Source: Sediminitomix flava (GTDB lineage Bacteria > Bacteroidota > Bacteroidia > Cytophagales > Flammeovirgaceae). Taken from it: 64,000 bases of DNA. Position 1 is the stretch's first letter. Each line of letters opens with the position of its first letter. The stretch covers positions 124,001-188,000 of the forward strand of contig NZ_QGDO01000007.1 in assembly GCF_003149185.1 (NCBI RefSeq). Reading direction: 5' to 3'. The notes below the pieces were generated by a model. It was not told the DNA's origin and searched no databases. It saw nothing but the letters and a program-made list of their open reading frames with translations. Shown here piece by piece: positions 46,047-55,024 of the stretch. The translations under genes and the position numbers were made by a program.

Positions 46047-47738
46047 ATGAAATTAACAAGATATACACTTATGGCTTTTCAAAAGAAAGTAATTCAACTT
46101 GCCTTTAGTTTACTTGTTGTCATTATTGTGTCTTCAACTACCTTGGTAAAAGCACAAGAATACGATTTAGTAATTTTGAATGGGCGAGTAATAGACCCTG
46201 AAACCATGTTGGATGAAATTCTCAACGTGGGTATAAAAAATGGCAATATTGCTATAATTACTCCAAAAGAAATAAAAGGAAAAGAAACAATAGATGCTAA
46301 AGATCATGTTGTTGCTCCTGGGTTTATTGACACCCATTTTCATGCCTTAGATGGATTATCTTTGAAAATGGCAGCAAGAGATGGAGTTACTACAGGAATG
46401 GATTTAGAGATAGGGGCTATTTTTGTTGATGAATGGTATAAAGCAAAAGAAAATGCTTGGCCGCTTAATTATGGAACTGGCATAAGCCATGAAGGAATTC
46501 GTATACAAGTACATGACCCAGAAACCAATTTGCCTAAATGGGCTGATGCGCCTGTACTTTTAGGGAAATTAAGAGCAGATGCATGTGCCGACGGAACTTG
46601 TGGTTGGCAAGATACACAAAGTGATGTTGAACATTTGAACCAACTACTCCAACTTGTAGATGAAGCGATGATGCAAGGAGCACTTAGTTTCAGCTCAACA
46701 GTAGGATATATGGTTAAGGGGGTTAGTACCTTAGAAATGTTTAAGATGCAAGAATTAGCAGGAGCATACGGAAGAGTTTCTACAGCTCATGTGCGTTTTC
46801 ATGGTAATCCTGTAAATCCTCAAGCTCCATTGGGTACATCAGAAATTTTAGCGAATGCCTTAGCTCTTGATGCACCTTTATTATTACTACACAATAATGA
46901 TTTTGGGTGGATGGAAAATGAAGAGAAGTTACAAAGAGCTAGAGAACAGGGGTTCAATGTATGGTCTGAATACTACCCTTACGATGCTGCTTCAACTTCT
47001 ATTTCATCAAGTTTCTTTAAGCCAGAAATGTATAAAGGCGTATTCAATGCCGTTTATGAGGAAACAATGTATGACCCAATAGCTGATAAGTTTCTTACTG
47101 AAGAAGAATATATTAAGACCGCAAAAGCTGACCCTAGTAGATTAGTTGTTGTATTCAGTCCGAGCCGTAAAGAATGGTTGCCTAATTGGTTACGAATGCC
47201 ACATATGACTGTCGCTTCTGACGCTATTTATTCGGGAAAAGGTGTAGACTCATGGGATCTACCTTATGAAATGTATCAAGGTCACCCTCGTACAGCAGGT
47301 ACTCGAGCTAAAGTATTACGTTTAGGGCGAGAACAAGGCGTTCCTCTAATGTTTAGTATAGCTCAAATGTCGTATTGGCCTGCAAAACATTTAGGTGATG
47401 CGGGTTTGGAAGCCATGCAAAAGCGTGGTAGAATACAAGAAGGAATGGTCGCTGACATTACAATTTTTAACCCAAAAACGGTGACAGATAATGCTACTTA
47501 TAAATCAGGAGAACAAGGGCTTCCTTCAACAGGTATACCTTATGTGATTGTGAATGGACAATTGGTAGTTAAAGATTCAAAATTTGAAAAGGTTTGGGCA
47601 GGACAAGCAATTCGATATCCAATATCTAATGAATCGAAATACGAAGCGATAAGCAAAGAGGAATGGTTAAGACATCATGCTATATCAACTTTTTCAGTAC
47701 ATGAGTTAGAACATGAGGATGAGGATCATAAGCATTAA
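46047..47738 (+). CDS. N-acyl-D-amino-acid deacylase-like amidohydrolase
   Basis: A 563-residue amidohydrolase-superfamily protein with an export signal (about 1-36, cut at VKAQ). It reads YDLVILNGRVIDPETMLDE, then the metal-binding HxH in APGFIDTHFHALDG, RDGVTTGMDLE, TAHVRFHG and a late DITIFNPKTV strand. This order is that of D-aminoacylases/N-acyl-D-glutamate deacylases, which free D-amino acids from N-acyl forms. I prefer ATG 46047. The TTG at 46038 adds three residues. Paired with the OprB-like porin, it would act in the periplasm. A strong terminator follows. Confidence 0.8.
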   Translation: MKLTRYTLMAFQKKVIQLAFSLLVVIIVSSTTLVKAQEYDLVILNGRVIDPETMLDEILNVGIKNGNIAIITPKEIKGKETIDAKDHVVAPGFIDTHFHALDGLSLKMAARDGVTTGMDLEIGAIFVDEWYKAKENAWPLNYGTGISHEGIRIQVHDPETNLPKWADAPVLLGKLRADACADGTCGWQDTQSDVEHLNQLLQLVDEAMMQGALSFSSTVGYMVKGVSTLEMFKMQELAGAYGRVSTAHVRFHGNPVNPQAPLGTSEILANALALDAPLLLLHNNDFGWMENEEKLQRAREQGFNVWSEYYPYDAASTSISSSFFKPEMYKGVFNAVYEETMYDPIADKFLTEEEYIKTAKADPSRLVVVFSPSRKEWLPNWLRMPHMTVASDAIYSGKGVDSWDLPYEMYQGHPRTAGTRAKVLRLGREQGVPLMFSIAQMSYWPAKHLGDAGLEAMQKRGRIQEGMVADITIFNPKTVTDNATYKSGEQGLPSTGIPYVIVNGQLVVKDSKFEKVWAGQAIRYPISNESKYEAISKEEWLRHHAISTFSVHELEHEDEDHKH

Positions 47739-47776
47739 TTACTCATTCTAAAAACAAAGAAGTTGAGTTCAATTTT

Positions 47777-47816
47777 AAAAAGTGGCTATTCAGATTATAG
47801 AATAGTCACTTTTTTT
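47777..47816 (+). terminator. Terminator of the porin/deacylase unit
   Basis: A 14-bp stem AAAAGTGGCTATTC / GAATAGTCACTTTT (one G-T pair) followed by Ts. Confidence 0.87.
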
Positions 47817-47824
47817 ACTTTGAC

Positions 47825-47886
47825 GATTTCGTGCAACAGCTTGATCTCTTTGTGTAAGACTATTTTACAAGAATTCAAGACCTTTG
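47825..47886 (+). promoter_or_regulatory. Promoter module L (TGYAA class) without a gene behind it
   Basis: Repeat 1 GATTTCGTGCAA (47825-47836), repeat 2 CTCTTTGTGTAA (47846-47857), -7 octamer GACCTTTG (47879-47886). Spacings are 21 and 21 bp, so it is a full-strength match. The next + strand structure is a terminator about 145 bp on. Confidence 0.82.
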
Positions 47887-47891
47887 TAAAG

Positions 47892-48063
47892 GCAAATAAG
47901 AATAATGGTTACTAAATCTAAGACTGAATAAAATTGAGAATTTTTCTAAAGAAAGGTTGAACAAAAAGGTTTGCGTATGGAATAAAATTTTGAATTCGTT
48001 CTTGGTTAAAAATAGGTAAGTAAAATGAATTAACCCCGATACTAAAGGTAGTTTCGGGGTTTT
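47892..48063 (+). ncRNA. Candidate small RNA (about 170 nt) or emptied transcription unit
   Basis: Bounded by module L and the hairpin at 48032-48063. The only ATG-led frame is eight codons (47905-47931). The interval is AT-rich with no protein similarity I can see. A regulated promoter kept intact with a matching terminator suggests either a small RNA or peptide or the shell of a deleted gene. The start point is estimated from the -7 box. Confidence 0.4.
48032..48063 (+). terminator. Rho-independent terminator, + strand
   Basis: Stem AACCCCGA-ACT / AGT-TCGGGGTT with a small internal loop, followed by TTTT on the + strand. The minus-strand side lacks a T-tract, so it serves unit L, not the convergent gene. 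Confidence 0.75.
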
Positions 48064-48097
48064 CATATATAAACTATAAGCTACTTTTTATTATTTT

Positions 48098-49291
48098 TCA
48101 AAACGATGGAAATATAGCCATATCTTGTAGGTCTTTTTTTATAAGATTCGGTGTTACTTGATGTAACTCAAGCTTACGACAAGCATTGAAAGTCATAAAT
48201 AGTTCTACTTCTTTTTGAAAGGCAATTTTAAATTCAAGGCTTAAACTGAAGTCCGTTTCAAAAGCTAAATGTTTAATATGAAAAATGGCTGTTTTTCTCT
48301 CAGCCTTGCAATCCATTCGGGCAACTAACTTTCCATCCCAAAGGACCGGTAAGGAAAAATAACCGTATTTTCGTTTAGCTTCTGGTAAGTAACATTCAAT
48401 CTTGTAATCGAAATCAAATAGTTCTAACATTCTTTTTCTCTGAATGAGAAAATTATCAAATGGCGAAAGAATTTTGACACGTTTTTTGGAAAATGATTGA
48501 TTCAATAAGTCGATTGCATTTGGCAAGCTGTAATATTTAGTCCCTTTGATTTGAACAATCATAAGTTCTTTATCACTTTCCATTTCTTTCAAAATCTTTG
48601 AGACGTAGGTTTTTGTGTTTTTTAGTAAGTAGGCAATTTCGCTTGCTTGTCCTATTCCATTCGCTCTCAAATAAGATATAATCAAAAATCGGATATATTC
48701 TTCATGACTAGGTGTTTTAGTATCTATATCTGAAGGTAAAACACGTTCGGTCAGATCATACACTTTGTGAAAGTTTTTTCGAGACGAAATCATCAAATCC
48801 CCTTGCATAAAAAGGTATTCCAAAGCTCTTTTGGTAGGTTTACTAGCCCAAGCAGATTTTTTCTTGGTGCTTTCAAAATCCTTAGCCATAAGCGGACCTT
48901 CTTGCTCTATTCTTTTCAAAACTTCAGACATCAAGACTTCATCTTTATCATACCAATGTCTTTGTTTTCCTTCCCCAATAGCATGTTTTCTTATTAAAGT
49001 ATATTTATAGTCACGCATTGGTAAATAAGCCGCTGCATGTGACCAATACTCAAATACTTGTCTATTTTCAACTAGGGTATCAAGATGACTACTTTGGTAA
49101 TTCTCATTTCTATTCCAAAGCGTATGATGATGGGCTCTTTCAACTGCTGAAATGGTATCGATTTGGATATAACCTAAGTGCTCTATATTTGATAAAGTAT
49201 CTTCGAGAGGGGATTTTAGTTTCTGTTCAGAAAGTATTTTCTGCGATTGTAGTATAATTTTTTGTGCTTCTTCTAAAGATAACTCATTCAT
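48098..49291 (-). CDS. YcaQ/AlkX-like winged-helix protein (crosslink-repair glycosylase family)
   Basis: A 397-residue HTH_42 family protein. It has the catalytic-type QID in LGYIQIDTISAVERAHHHTLWNR, the FEYWSHAAAYLP strand, and SPFDNFLIQRKRML plus GYFSLPVLWDGKLVARMDCKAER near the C-terminus, all typical of YcaQ/AlkZ-like DNA glycosylases that unhook interstrand crosslinks. Characterised members use QxD or QxQ, so QID is compatible. No operon partner beyond the HxlR gene upstream (24 bp). Confidence 0.83.
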   Translation of the reverse strand: MNELSLEEAQKIILQSQKILSEQKLKSPLEDTLSNIEHLGYIQIDTISAVERAHHHTLWNRNENYQSSHLDTLVENRQVFEYWSHAAAYLPMRDYKYTLIRKHAIGEGKQRHWYDKDEVLMSEVLKRIEQEGPLMAKDFESTKKKSAWASKPTKRALEYLFMQGDLMISSRKNFHKVYDLTERVLPSDIDTKTPSHEEYIRFLIISYLRANGIGQASEIAYLLKNTKTYVSKILKEMESDKELMIVQIKGTKYYSLPNAIDLLNQSFSKKRVKILSPFDNFLIQRKRMLELFDFDYKIECYLPEAKRKYGYFSLPVLWDGKLVARMDCKAERKTAIFHIKHLAFETDFSLSLEFKIAFQKEVELFMTFNACRKLELHQVTPNLIKKDLQDMAIFPSF

Positions 49292-49315
49292 AATTTGTTG
49301 CTAACCAAATACCAC

Positions 49316-49669
49316 TTACTTCATTTTATGCTTAATCCCTTCTAGTTCCATAAGCTCAAGCCCATAGTTGCGTATCATTTCTATAATAGGAATGGCAGTT
49401 TTTCCTTTTTCTGTAATAGAGTATTCGACTTTAGGAGGAACTACAGGATATACCTTTCGGTTTATAAACCCTTCTTCTTCTAGTTGTCTCAATTGAGATG
49501 TGAGCATCTTGTCAGTGATATGGGGAATGTCCTTTTTTAATTCTCCAAACCTGAAAACTTTTTCTTTTAACCTCCATAGGATAGGCATTTTCCATGTTCC
49601 TCCAATTCTATCCATGGCAAACTCCACAGGATTATAATAAACTTTATTATTGTAAATGAAATCTGGCAT
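49316..49669 (-). CDS. HxlR-family transcriptional regulator
   Basis: A 117-residue winged-helix protein: DRIGGTWKMPILWRL, FGELKKDIPHITDKMLTSQLRQLEEEGFI and the wing YSITEKGKTAIPII match the HxlR/DUF24 family, which often sense electrophiles or redox stress through a Cys. No Cys is seen here, so it may sense something else. It is divergent from the DJ-1-like gene at 49,890, a common pairing, and the shared gap holds a candidate operator. Confidence 0.9.
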   Translation of the reverse strand: MPDFIYNNKVYYNPVEFAMDRIGGTWKMPILWRLKEKVFRFGELKKDIPHITDKMLTSQLRQLEEEGFINRKVYPVVPPKVEYSITEKGKTAIPIIEMIRNYGLELMELEGIKHKMK

Positions 49670-49701
49670 ATGTTGTTGATTTTGAGATTACTTTCAAAAA
49701 A

Positions 49702-49760
49702 GTAAGTACCTCTCTATTAGGTAAGTATATTGATAAACGTGATTCTTAGAAATAACTTTG
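49702..49760. promoter_or_regulatory. Candidate HxlR operator and TAnnTTTG promoter
   Basis: A direct repeat GTAAGTA (49702-49708 and 49721-49727) encloses an inverted TACCT-N7-AGGTA. A canonical -7 box TAACTTTG follows at 49753-49760, with an ATTG about 20 bp upstream of it. This T-initial -7 box contrasts with the G/C-initial boxes of the regulon modules. It would drive the DJ-1-like gene. Confidence 0.45.
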
Positions 49761-49889
49761 TATTAACGATCAATCTAAAATACTTGAAAATGTAATTGAA
49801 TACTATTATAAAGTTTTTGCTGAGGCTGTTGATTTGCAATTTGAGCCAAAACAAACATCACATTACATCACTCAAAACCTAAAAATGAT

Positions 49890-50657
49890 ATGGAAACATT
49901 AATAACAGAAAGAAACTCTTACGTACATGCTCATGGAATGCCTTTTAAAGGTAAAATATTAATGGTAGCTAGTAGCCCTACCAATTCTAAGCAAACAGGT
50001 TGGCCTATTGGTTTTTGGGCAGCTGAATTAACACACCCTCTCCATGTATTTCAAGAAGCGGGGTATGAAGTCGAGTTGGCCTCTACAGAAGGAGGTGAAA
50101 TCGTAATGGATAGTTTTTCAAATCCTACTGATGAAAGTGGTTACTCAGCTCATGATGTTATCTCTCTAGGTTATTTGAATTTAGCATGGTTTAAGGAATT
50201 ATTACAGCATACAAGAACGCTATCAGAGGTGAATGCTAATGATTATGATGCAATATTTTTAGTAGGAGGGCAAGGTCCTATGTACACTTTTAGAGGAAAT
50301 AAAACTTTAGAAAACCTCTTTGCTAGTTTCTATGAATCAGGTAAGCCGAGTGCTGCTGTTTGTCATTCAGTTTCTCTTCTGTTAAAAGCTAAGAAAGTAG
50401 ACGGTTCTCTTATTGTAGAAGGAAAAACTTGGACAGGTTTTTCTAATGCTGAAGAAGAATATGTAGATAAGGCTGTAGGTCTGAAAATACAACCTTATTG
50501 GATAGAAGAAGAGGCAAAAAAGCTTTCTAATACAATTTTTAAAGTAGCGGCTCCCTTTAGCTCATATGCCATTGAAGATGGAAACTTGATCACAGGACAA
50601 CAACAAAACTCTGGGGCAGCGGCTGCAAGGTTGGTAGTAGATCAGTTAACTCAATAA
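49890..50657 (+). CDS. DJ-1/PfpI family protein (Hsp31/glyoxalase III-like)
   Basis: A 255-residue class I glutamine-amidotransferase-fold protein. The nucleophile elbow is AAVCHSVSLLL, the nearby acid is in STEGGE, and GGQGPMYTF precedes. Length and the insert around TGWPIGFWAAELTHP match the Hsp31/HchA-like group, which act on methylglyoxal or glycated protein. It is divergently placed from the HxlR gene and probably under its control. Confidence 0.85.
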   Translation: METLITERNSYVHAHGMPFKGKILMVASSPTNSKQTGWPIGFWAAELTHPLHVFQEAGYEVELASTEGGEIVMDSFSNPTDESGYSAHDVISLGYLNLAWFKELLQHTRTLSEVNANDYDAIFLVGGQGPMYTFRGNKTLENLFASFYESGKPSAAVCHSVSLLLKAKKVDGSLIVEGKTWTGFSNAEEEYVDKAVGLKIQPYWIEEEAKKLSNTIFKVAAPFSSYAIEDGNLITGQQQNSGAAAARLVVDQLTQ

Positions 50658-50848
50658 TTCGGTAGGAGTTCAGCTATGTCTCACCTTAGGTTCCATCACT
50701 ATTTATAGAAAAAAGCACTCATGTCGTGTTTATCTGATTTGGTTAGCTGAGAAAGAAAAATAACTATGTATTTTGGTCTTTTACCATGAAGCAGACTTGT
50801 TCGATGTCTTTTGTAAACCATATTTGATTTAAGAAAAAGTATAGAATT

Positions 50849-51484
50849 ATGAAAATAGCATTTATAGGAATAGGCAATGTAGGATTTGCTTTAGCTAATA
50901 ATTTACAGAAAAAGGGTCATGAGATTACTATAGCACATAATGATGTGAATAGTACTAGCGTCAAACAAGCTAAAGAAAAAAATCCCTCTTTTTCAGTATT
51001 ACCAATTCAAGAAGCGATAAATCAATCCGATATTGTTTTTCTAGCAACACCCTTCAATCTGAATTCTGATATTTTAAGTTCACTCGAATTCAAAAGTAAA
51101 ACTTTAGTTGATTGTACAAACCCAGTAGGAGCAGGTATTTCTCATGGTTTAGAAAGTAAGATTTCGGGGGCTGAAAAAGTACAGGAATGGGCTAAAAATG
51201 CAAATGTTGTAAAGTCTTATACCATCTATGGTTTTGAAAACTTAGAAAATGCTAGTTTTCCAAATTATAAGGAAAAGCCAGTAATGATGATAGCTGGGAA
51301 TGATGAAAAAGCAAAAAAACAAGTTGAAAAACTAAATACAGATTTAGGCTTTGAAACTTTAGATGTCGGAGATTTATCCATGTCTTTACATTTAGAGCAC
51401 ATGACACTGCTTTGGGTAAAAATGGTTCGAGCAAATGGTCATCATCCAAATTTTACTTGGGCTTATTTGGAACGAAAAGTTTGA
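50849..51484 (+). CDS. NADPH-dependent F420 reductase-like oxidoreductase
   Basis: A 211-residue Rossmann protein with GIGNVG dinucleotide motif in MKIAFIGIGNVGFAL, then FLATPFN and a DCTNPVG strand, as in NADP oxidoreductases of the F420-dependent family. The C-terminal HMTLLWVKM segment and overall length are normal for this family, so the stop at 51484 is the natural end, not a frameshift. It lies 191 bp after the DJ-1-like gene and may respond to the same HxlR signal. Confidence 0.83.
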   Translation: MKIAFIGIGNVGFALANNLQKKGHEITIAHNDVNSTSVKQAKEKNPSFSVLPIQEAINQSDIVFLATPFNLNSDILSSLEFKSKTLVDCTNPVGAGISHGLESKISGAEKVQEWAKNANVVKSYTIYGFENLENASFPNYKEKPVMMIAGNDEKAKKQVEKLNTDLGFETLDVGDLSMSLHLEHMTLLWVKMVRANGHHPNFTWAYLERKV

Positions 51485-51485
51485 T

Positions 51486-51728
51486 GTTAATAATATAGAA
51501 TACAGTAGTCAAACTCAAGAACAATCTACACATATGTATATTGATAAAGCAATCATTCAAGATGTGGGTTTAGCTCCTTGGTTGTTTAATTTATACATCG
51601 ACCCTAAAGAAGAGATACCTGTTGGTCATCGGAGAAATGCATGGCTCGCTACTATGGGACAAAAATTAAAAGAACATGCTGCGACCTTTAAAAAGTATCC
51701 GCCTAAAAACATAGGTTTAGGGAATTGA
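51486..51728 (+). pseudogene. Probable C-terminal fragment of an arylsulfatase
   Basis: The frame reads APWLFNLYIDPKEEIPVGHRRNAWLA then LKEHAATFKKYPPKNIGLG. This looks like the C-terminal end of formylglycine-dependent arylsulfatases (LFNL-x2-DP-x-E ... KYPPK). No sulfatase catalytic motif (C/S-x-P-S-R) lies upstream, because that space is the reductase gene. It is best read as a remnant. ATG 51534 could yield a 64-residue peptide. Family call is from memory and moderate. Confidence 0.5.
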
Positions 51729-51759
51729 TATTTAATTGAAATGATGGCTTTAAACTCTA

Positions 51760-52623
51760 TTAAATTGAAGTCATCATTTCATACTGATCGACTGTATTTT
51801 CAAATCCTAAGCTTACAATTATATCATTTAGTTGATCAGCTTCTTCAAGATTATTAAGACTAATTTTAGGTCTAGAAGGTTGAATTGTACTGAATAATTT
51901 TCCAAGCAATTGTTCAACTAATACTTTTTGATTTGTATAGTTGGGATGAATGCCAATAGCGGTAATCCAGCAAAGAACTTTTGAGTATACGATAAAACCG
52001 ATACAATCATGATTATGAAAAGCGGCATAGATATTTAAATCTTTTTCAACAGCTTGTAATCCAGAAAACATATGTTCCCAACTTACAGGCTTAGTTATAA
52101 AATGCCAATATTTACCTATTTCTTCGAGTGGAATAGACTTTATAGCAAGGTTGTCTAACTCATTGATTTTTCCCTTGAAGTCGGAGACAGAAATATTGTA
52201 ACATTTAAAATTTTGAACAATACGAAACCCTTCTTTTTCATAGGCTTTGATCGCCGCTTCATTAGACTGCAGAACTTCTAAGTAAAATGAATGAATTCCC
52301 TTTTCTTTAATACTCAAAAGTGACTTCTCAAACATTTTTCCAGCTATGCCTTTTCCTCTGAATGCCTTTACGACACCAGTACCTCCATCAAAAGCAACCA
52401 ATTCATCATTAAGATAATCTATTCCAACATTTAAGAAGCCTACCATTTTACCATTATCAAATGCCCCAACTGAACATTCAGGAGCATTTCGACAAATTGT
52501 ATTTCGGTGTTTCATCACATCAACTGTCATATAACTCATATCCAGCTCATAATCAGCAAATGAATCTTGCATACACTGTTGGACAGTTTCGATAGACACC
52601 TGATTTAGAAATTTGTATTCCAT
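51760..52623 (-). CDS. GNAT-family N-acetyltransferase
   Basis: A 287-residue protein with an N-terminal GNAT domain carrying the acetyl-CoA loop GVVKAFRGKGIAGKMF (about 82-97) and the strand FYLEVLQSNEAAIKAYEKEGF. The C-terminal half looks like a second, degenerate GNAT repeat (about 165-285). Acetyl or other acyl acceptor unknown. Single gene on the minus strand. Confidence 0.85.
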   Translation of the reverse strand: MEYKFLNQVSIETVQQCMQDSFADYELDMSYMTVDVMKHRNTICRNAPECSVGAFDNGKMVGFLNVGIDYLNDELVAFDGGTGVVKAFRGKGIAGKMFEKSLLSIKEKGIHSFYLEVLQSNEAAIKAYEKEGFRIVQNFKCYNISVSDFKGKINELDNLAIKSIPLEEIGKYWHFITKPVSWEHMFSGLQAVEKDLNIYAAFHNHDCIGFIVYSKVLCWITAIGIHPNYTNQKVLVEQLLGKLFSTIQPSRPKISLNNLEEADQLNDIIVSLGFENTVDQYEMMTSI

Positions 52624-52803
52624 ATTTTAATCGAATTGTAATGATTTTGAGAGATAATTGAAAGGCTATTCTTAAGTTTCGATTAAGATTTCTTATGTTA
52701 TAAAATTTCCATGATAGAGCAGTTCTTCACCACTCCCTACAATTTCTAATTCCATTTTAGTAGTAAAGTTATGTGAGATATTGATGAAATAGAGTAGTTG
52801 ATA

Positions 52804-53637
52804 CTACCACCTTACTTGATAAGGATATCTTTCATAAATAGCATTGTCTTCATTTAAAGTATATCCATTTGAGCCATTAGTCTGTGCTTCTTGATATACT
52901 TGTTTAGCATTATCCAATCTTTCTAGTTTAACTAAACAAAAGGCTTTGTAATATTGAACATCAGAAAATTCAGGGTAGATTTTTAAGGCTGAATCAAAGA
53001 TTTCGTTGGCTTCTTGATACTTACCTAATTCATATTTGCTTATCCCATAATAAAAAAGGTCAACGGGATGTAGCCAAGTCGAATCATGTGCTGAAATTTG
53101 TTTTTGGTAGTCAGCTTCGAAGACTTCTTCGGCTTTCTGAAATTCATCAAGTTGTAGATACGATACACCAATGTAAAAATCATAGGTATGATCCATGACG
53201 TAACCATCGCCATAGCGTTGTTTATAGTCTTGAAAATCAGAAATAGCATCTCTATAAGTTTTGGCAAAAATGCATTTAATAAAAGCACGATAGTCTTGCC
53301 AACGTTTTCTGTCATACTTTACCGCCTTATCTATATAATCCATACCTATTTCATATTTTCCTTGCTTGAATAATGGCATGGCTTTTTGTTGCCATAAGTA
53401 TGCAATAGTGGAATCTTCTGCTAATCCTTTGTCTAATATCGCTTGCCTTTCTTGAGAATATAATGGATGTTTATTAGCTCCATTTACGACATATTTTTCA
53501 ATAATAGCTTCTTGTTGTTCGCTCAATTCTGCATTAGCTTCTAGTACTTTCTCTTCTTTGTCTTTAGTATTGCTACAACTAGTAAGGTGAAAAGCAATTA
53601 ATGATAGAGGGAGCAATAAATAGTTTAAAAATTTCAT
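52804..53637 (-). CDS. TPR-repeat lipoprotein
   Basis: A 277-residue protein starting at ATG 53637 with a lipoprotein signal ending in LTSC (Cys about residue 21), followed by a charged linker and helical tetratricopeptide-like repeats (about 75-250, with ALKIYPEF-type caps and YYKAFCLVKLERLDNAKQVY). TPR domains bind protein partners. The in-frame ATG five codons upstream is possible. The role is not known. It is followed on the same strand by no gene for 180 bp. Confidence 0.8.
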   Translation of the reverse strand: MKFLNYLLLPLSLIAFHLTSCSNTKDKEEKVLEANAELSEQQEAIIEKYVVNGANKHPLYSQERQAILDKGLAEDSTIAYLWQQKAMPLFKQGKYEIGMDYIDKAVKYDRKRWQDYRAFIKCIFAKTYRDAISDFQDYKQRYGDGYVMDHTYDFYIGVSYLQLDEFQKAEEVFEADYQKQISAHDSTWLHPVDLFYYGISKYELGKYQEANEIFDSALKIYPEFSDVQYYKAFCLVKLERLDNAKQVYQEAQTNGSNGYTLNEDNAIYERYPYQVRW

Positions 53638-53678
53638 AATCTCAGTTAGCAATTGTTTAAGTTAGTGTATAAAATAAT

Positions 53679-54464
53679 TTAGCGAGAGTTGTTTATTATT
53701 TCAACATACCTTCCACTCATCCACCCAAGCCACTTTCTATTTCTTAGTGAATTATAACTATGATAACCTTCCTCAGAAAGTGGGTTTTCCATAAGAACAA
53801 AATACCATTGTCTTCCAGTATCATCTTTTTTAGAATCAAGTACATGTCCAATATCTCCTTGCGAATATTCCGCAATTACATTTCCTTGGTCATAATCACT
53901 GTGGAGGTTATCGTTAATAATTTCTGGGGTCGCTCTCAGTTTGTAAGGAGTGTTTTTTACTCGTATGCTAAATTTATAATTGAAATCTTTAGGTATTTCT
54001 GTTGCATCAAGGAAATTATATTCTATTCCTTCTATGATCTCATAGTTTATATAAGTCCATATCTGATAGAAGTTGTGTGGATCAGCGCAGCATCCATATT
54101 GAATAAAATGGATCTCTGTAGGAGAATAAGGGAATTTCTTTTCAATTTTCTCGATACACCCAGCACTGCTAATAATATTTTCGAAGCCTAAGCCCGTATT
54201 TATCCAAATACTTACAATATCGCTTTCTCCACCTCCAGGTCCTTCATAAATAAAGTCAACTAAAGTGTCGGAGTTAAAATAATAGGGATTAAAATATGAA
54301 TAATATTTCTCAAGACTCATCTGACCCTCTTGAACAAGCCAATTAGGTTTAATCTTTTGTAGTAGTTCAGACTTTGTTTTTTTACCAATTGAAATAGAAT
54401 AAGTCTGTTGAGCAAAAGATTGATGAAAAAGAATACAAAAAAATATTACTAATAAGGCTTTCAT
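53679..54464 (-). CDS. Secreted protein with C-terminal SH3-like domain, function unknown
   Basis: A 261-residue exported protein (signal peptide 1-18, cut at SFAQ). The N-terminal region is of no recognised family and includes a Cys pair in QYGCCADP. The last 90 residues read YKLRATPEI ... GNVIAEYSQGDIGHVLDSK ... WYFVLME ... WLGWMSGRYVEII, the pattern of a bacterial SH3 domain that binds peptidoglycan. It lies 41 bp upstream of the TPR lipoprotein on the same strand and is probably cotranscribed. Confidence 0.7.
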   Translation of the reverse strand: MKALLVIFFCILFHQSFAQQTYSISIGKKTKSELLQKIKPNWLVQEGQMSLEKYYSYFNPYYFNSDTLVDFIYEGPGGGESDIVSIWINTGLGFENIISSAGCIEKIEKKFPYSPTEIHFIQYGCCADPHNFYQIWTYINYEIIEGIEYNFLDATEIPKDFNYKFSIRVKNTPYKLRATPEIINDNLHSDYDQGNVIAEYSQGDIGHVLDSKKDDTGRQWYFVLMENPLSEEGYHSYNSLRNRKWLGWMSGRYVEIINNSR

Positions 54465-54630
54465 GATATTGTTAAAAAGAATTATACCTTCTTTTTATAG
54501 TAGACAAAGTTTTAGGTATTAAAAAACAATTGAATTAAATGAAAATAAGTTAGATATGAAAGGATGTGATGTTAACCGTAAAGCTTTTAAAAAGTATTTC
54601 TACTGAAACAGTAAAAATAATTGATTTGAA

Positions 54631-54692
54631 GGAATGGTATAATTCTTTAGCAAAAACGTATAAAGCTTTTCTTTTTAGATCATCCATATTTG
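54631..54692 (+). promoter_or_regulatory. Promoter module M (TAYAA class), before a 68-codon gene
   Basis: Repeat 1 GGAATGGTATAA (54631-54642), repeat 2 AAAAACGTATAA (54652-54663), -7 octamer CATATTTG (54685-54692) then TATCATCAAAAC. Spacings are 21 and 21 bp. Confidence 0.75.
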
Positions 54693-54714
54693 TATCATCA
54701 AAACGAAGTAATGG

Positions 54715-54921
54715 ATGCTAACAAATGAAAGCGTAATCAATTACTTCAGACTTTCATTCAAAAATGATGTAAATATGATTTCTATCAATAATGACACTTT
54801 AGTTTTAGATAAAAGTCAAGAGACGCTATTTGTATTTAAGTATGTGAAAGAGATGGGTGAGAAAGCCCTGATCACAATTTCCAATCCATTGATTATAGAG
54901 AAAGTGAAAGGGACTAAATAG
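54715..54921 (+). CDS. Small hypothetical protein, 68 residues
   Basis: ATG 54715 lies 23 bp after the -7 box of module M. The 68-residue product (MLTNESVINYFRLSF..., ending KVKGTK) has alternating beta strands (about 20-50) and no signal peptide. I do not recognise it. A close, well-formed promoter argues that it is real. Overlapping ATG 54711 gives only four codons. The next unit begins 42 bp after its stop. Confidence 0.55.
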   Translation: MLTNESVINYFRLSFKNDVNMISINNDTLVLDKSQETLFVFKYVKEMGEKALITISNPLIIEKVKGTK

Positions 54922-54962
54922 TATAGAACTTTCAACGTCTAATTCTTAAAAATCAAATTGAT

Positions 54963-55024
54963 TTTTTTGTATAAACACTTGAACAGGGCATATAAATAAT
55001 TCTAGTAGCAATTGTCGACCTTTG
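54963..55024 (+). promoter_or_regulatory. Promoter module N (TAYAA class), upstream of a C45 enzyme
   Basis: Repeat 1 TTTTTTGTATAA (54963-54974), repeat 2 CAGGGCATATAA (54984-54995), -7 octamer GACCTTTG (55017-55024) then TATCAAGC. Spacings are 21 and 21 bp. Confidence 0.8.

Noticed and set aside
47875-48066. Minus-strand frame of 63 codons in the module L gap
   Set aside because: It runs through the + strand terminator stem and the -7 box of module L and shows no recognisable sequence.
50849-51728. Frameshifted single gene joining the F420-reductase-like protein with the next frame
   Set aside because: The reductase is complete at 211 residues and the following frame resembles a different family, so two separate pieces fit better.
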